A stretch of 61,583 bases of DNA. Source: Micromonospora parva. Its GTDB lineage: Bacteria > Actinomycetota > Actinomycetes > Mycobacteriales > Micromonosporaceae. The notes under the pieces are model-generated. The model was not told the origin of the DNA. It did not search any database and saw nothing but the letters and a program-made list of their open reading frames with translations. The stretch lies in assembly GCF_000718515.1 (NCBI RefSeq), contig NZ_JNZS01000029.1, forward strand, positions 1 to 61,583. Reading direction: 5' to 3'. Below, one piece after another: positions 61,311-61,583 of the stretch; position 1 is the stretch's first letter, and the number at the start of each line of letters is the position of its first letter. A program made the position numbers and the translations under genes.

Positions 61311-61351
61311 GCCGAAGGGCCGGGCCCCGTGGTGGGGTCCGGCCCTTCGGC
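61311..61351. terminator. Bidirectional hairpin terminator between recQ and C39 peptidase copy 2
   Basis: 13-bp stem GCCGAAGGGCCGG / CCGGCCCTTCGGC with inner CCCC/GGGG pairing. It is the inverted counterpart of the left-end hairpin at 297-328 and starts six bases after the recQ stop. Confidence 0.88.
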
Positions 61352-61352
61352 G

Positions 61353-61408
61353 GTGTGCTGGGGTGCTGGGGTGCTGTGTGCTGGCGTGCTGTGTGCTGGC
61401 GTGCTGGT
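61353..61408. repeat. Short GTGCTGG-type tandem repeats after C39 copy 2
   Basis: GTGCTGGG, GTGCTGTGT and GTGCTGGC units repeat about seven times between the terminator and the peptidase stop. The left-end copy has a much shorter version, so copy number has drifted between the two loci. Confidence 0.75.
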
Positions 61409-61409
61409 G

Positions 61410-61583
61410 TCAGCTGGTGGCGTAGCCGCGGGTGGCGATCCAGTCCGCGAGGTGCTCGACGGTGACCTCGTAGGAGGCGGTGTTCGGGTTGGCGGAGTCG
61501 GCGATCTTCACCACGTTCCCGCCATCGCGGTAGCCGACGACGCTGATGTAGTGCCCGCCCTCGAAGGAGTGGATACCACCGTC
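61410..61583 (-). CDS. C39-family cysteine peptidase, C-terminal part, second copy
   Basis: The gene leaves the window; the last 57 residues are visible. GGHYISVVGY (catalytic His region) and KIADSANP match the left-end copy; only five or so residues differ over the shared stretch (for example DGGNVV for DNGNTV). The final 100 or so bases, including the stop, are identical to the left copy in inverted orientation. This implies a recent duplication or ongoing gene conversion. Confidence 0.72.
   Translation of the reverse strand, partial: DGGIHSFEGGHYISVVGYRDGGNVVKIADSANPNTASYEVTVEHLADWIATRGYATS

Overview
The window is very G+C-rich actinobacterial chromosome, most likely Micromonospora or a close relative in the Micromonosporaceae. 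The evidence is WhiA, RbpA, acVLRF1, conservon genes, OpcA, AcnR, GTG starts, ATGA/GTGA couplings and many apparently leaderless genes. I see no rRNA, tRNA, transposase or CRISPR array. Both ends of the window hold the 3' end of a C39-type peptidase gene; the two copies are nearly identical and inverted relative to each other.

Layout. 0-5 kb: DedA membrane protein, aconitase acnA and a VapBC-type toxin-antitoxin pair. 5-6.7 kb: an ECF42-like sigma factor with its YCII partner. 6.7-15 kb: a minus-strand block of P450, class I terpene synthase, class II diterpene-type cyclase and a complete conservon (cvnA-B-C-D). 15-18.9 kb: DUF2630, RIO kinase, HAD phosphatase, nitrilase and the TetR repressor acnR. 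18.9-22.6 kb: a translationally coupled set of a membrane protein with a Gly/Cys tail, a DUF692/MNIO enzyme and a partner protein, followed by an SDR and a Mug glycosylase. 22.6-32 kb: ABC exporter, enoyl-CoA hydratase, small HTH protein, CadD, ABC-F ATPase with a leader-peptide-like 5' region, zinc metallopeptidase, small enzymes, acVLRF1 and a LysE exporter, with several low-complexity tracts. 32.5-39.4 kb: the complete suf operon (sufR-B-D-Rieske-C-S-U-T). 39.4-43.1 kb: haem A and haem O synthases around two accessory genes. 43.4-52 kb: tkt-tal-pgi-zwf-opcA-pgl. 52-59.2 kb: rbpA, then secG-tpi-pgk-gap and whiA-yvcK-rapZ. 59.5-61.3 kb: a RecQ helicase.

How the genes work together. The central part is a core-metabolism region: pentose phosphate enzymes on the plus strand converge with lower glycolysis on the minus strand, and Fe-S assembly sits head-to-head with haem A synthesis. 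The aconitase is probably controlled from 17 kb away: an AcnR-like regulator is encoded next to an 18-bp palindrome that recurs with 16 of 18 identical bases over the acnA promoter.

The best candidates for undescribed biology are: (1) the membrane-protein/MNIO/partner trio at 18.9-21.2 kb, which looks like a Cys-modification system acting on a membrane-anchored Gly/Cys tail; (2) the terpene/P450 genes joined to a conservon; (3) the six-codon uORF and 9-bp long-range pairing ahead of the ABC-F gene; and (4) dispersed elements that keep translational coupling between tal, pgi and zwf. All assignments come from reading the sequence and family memory; no database search was run.
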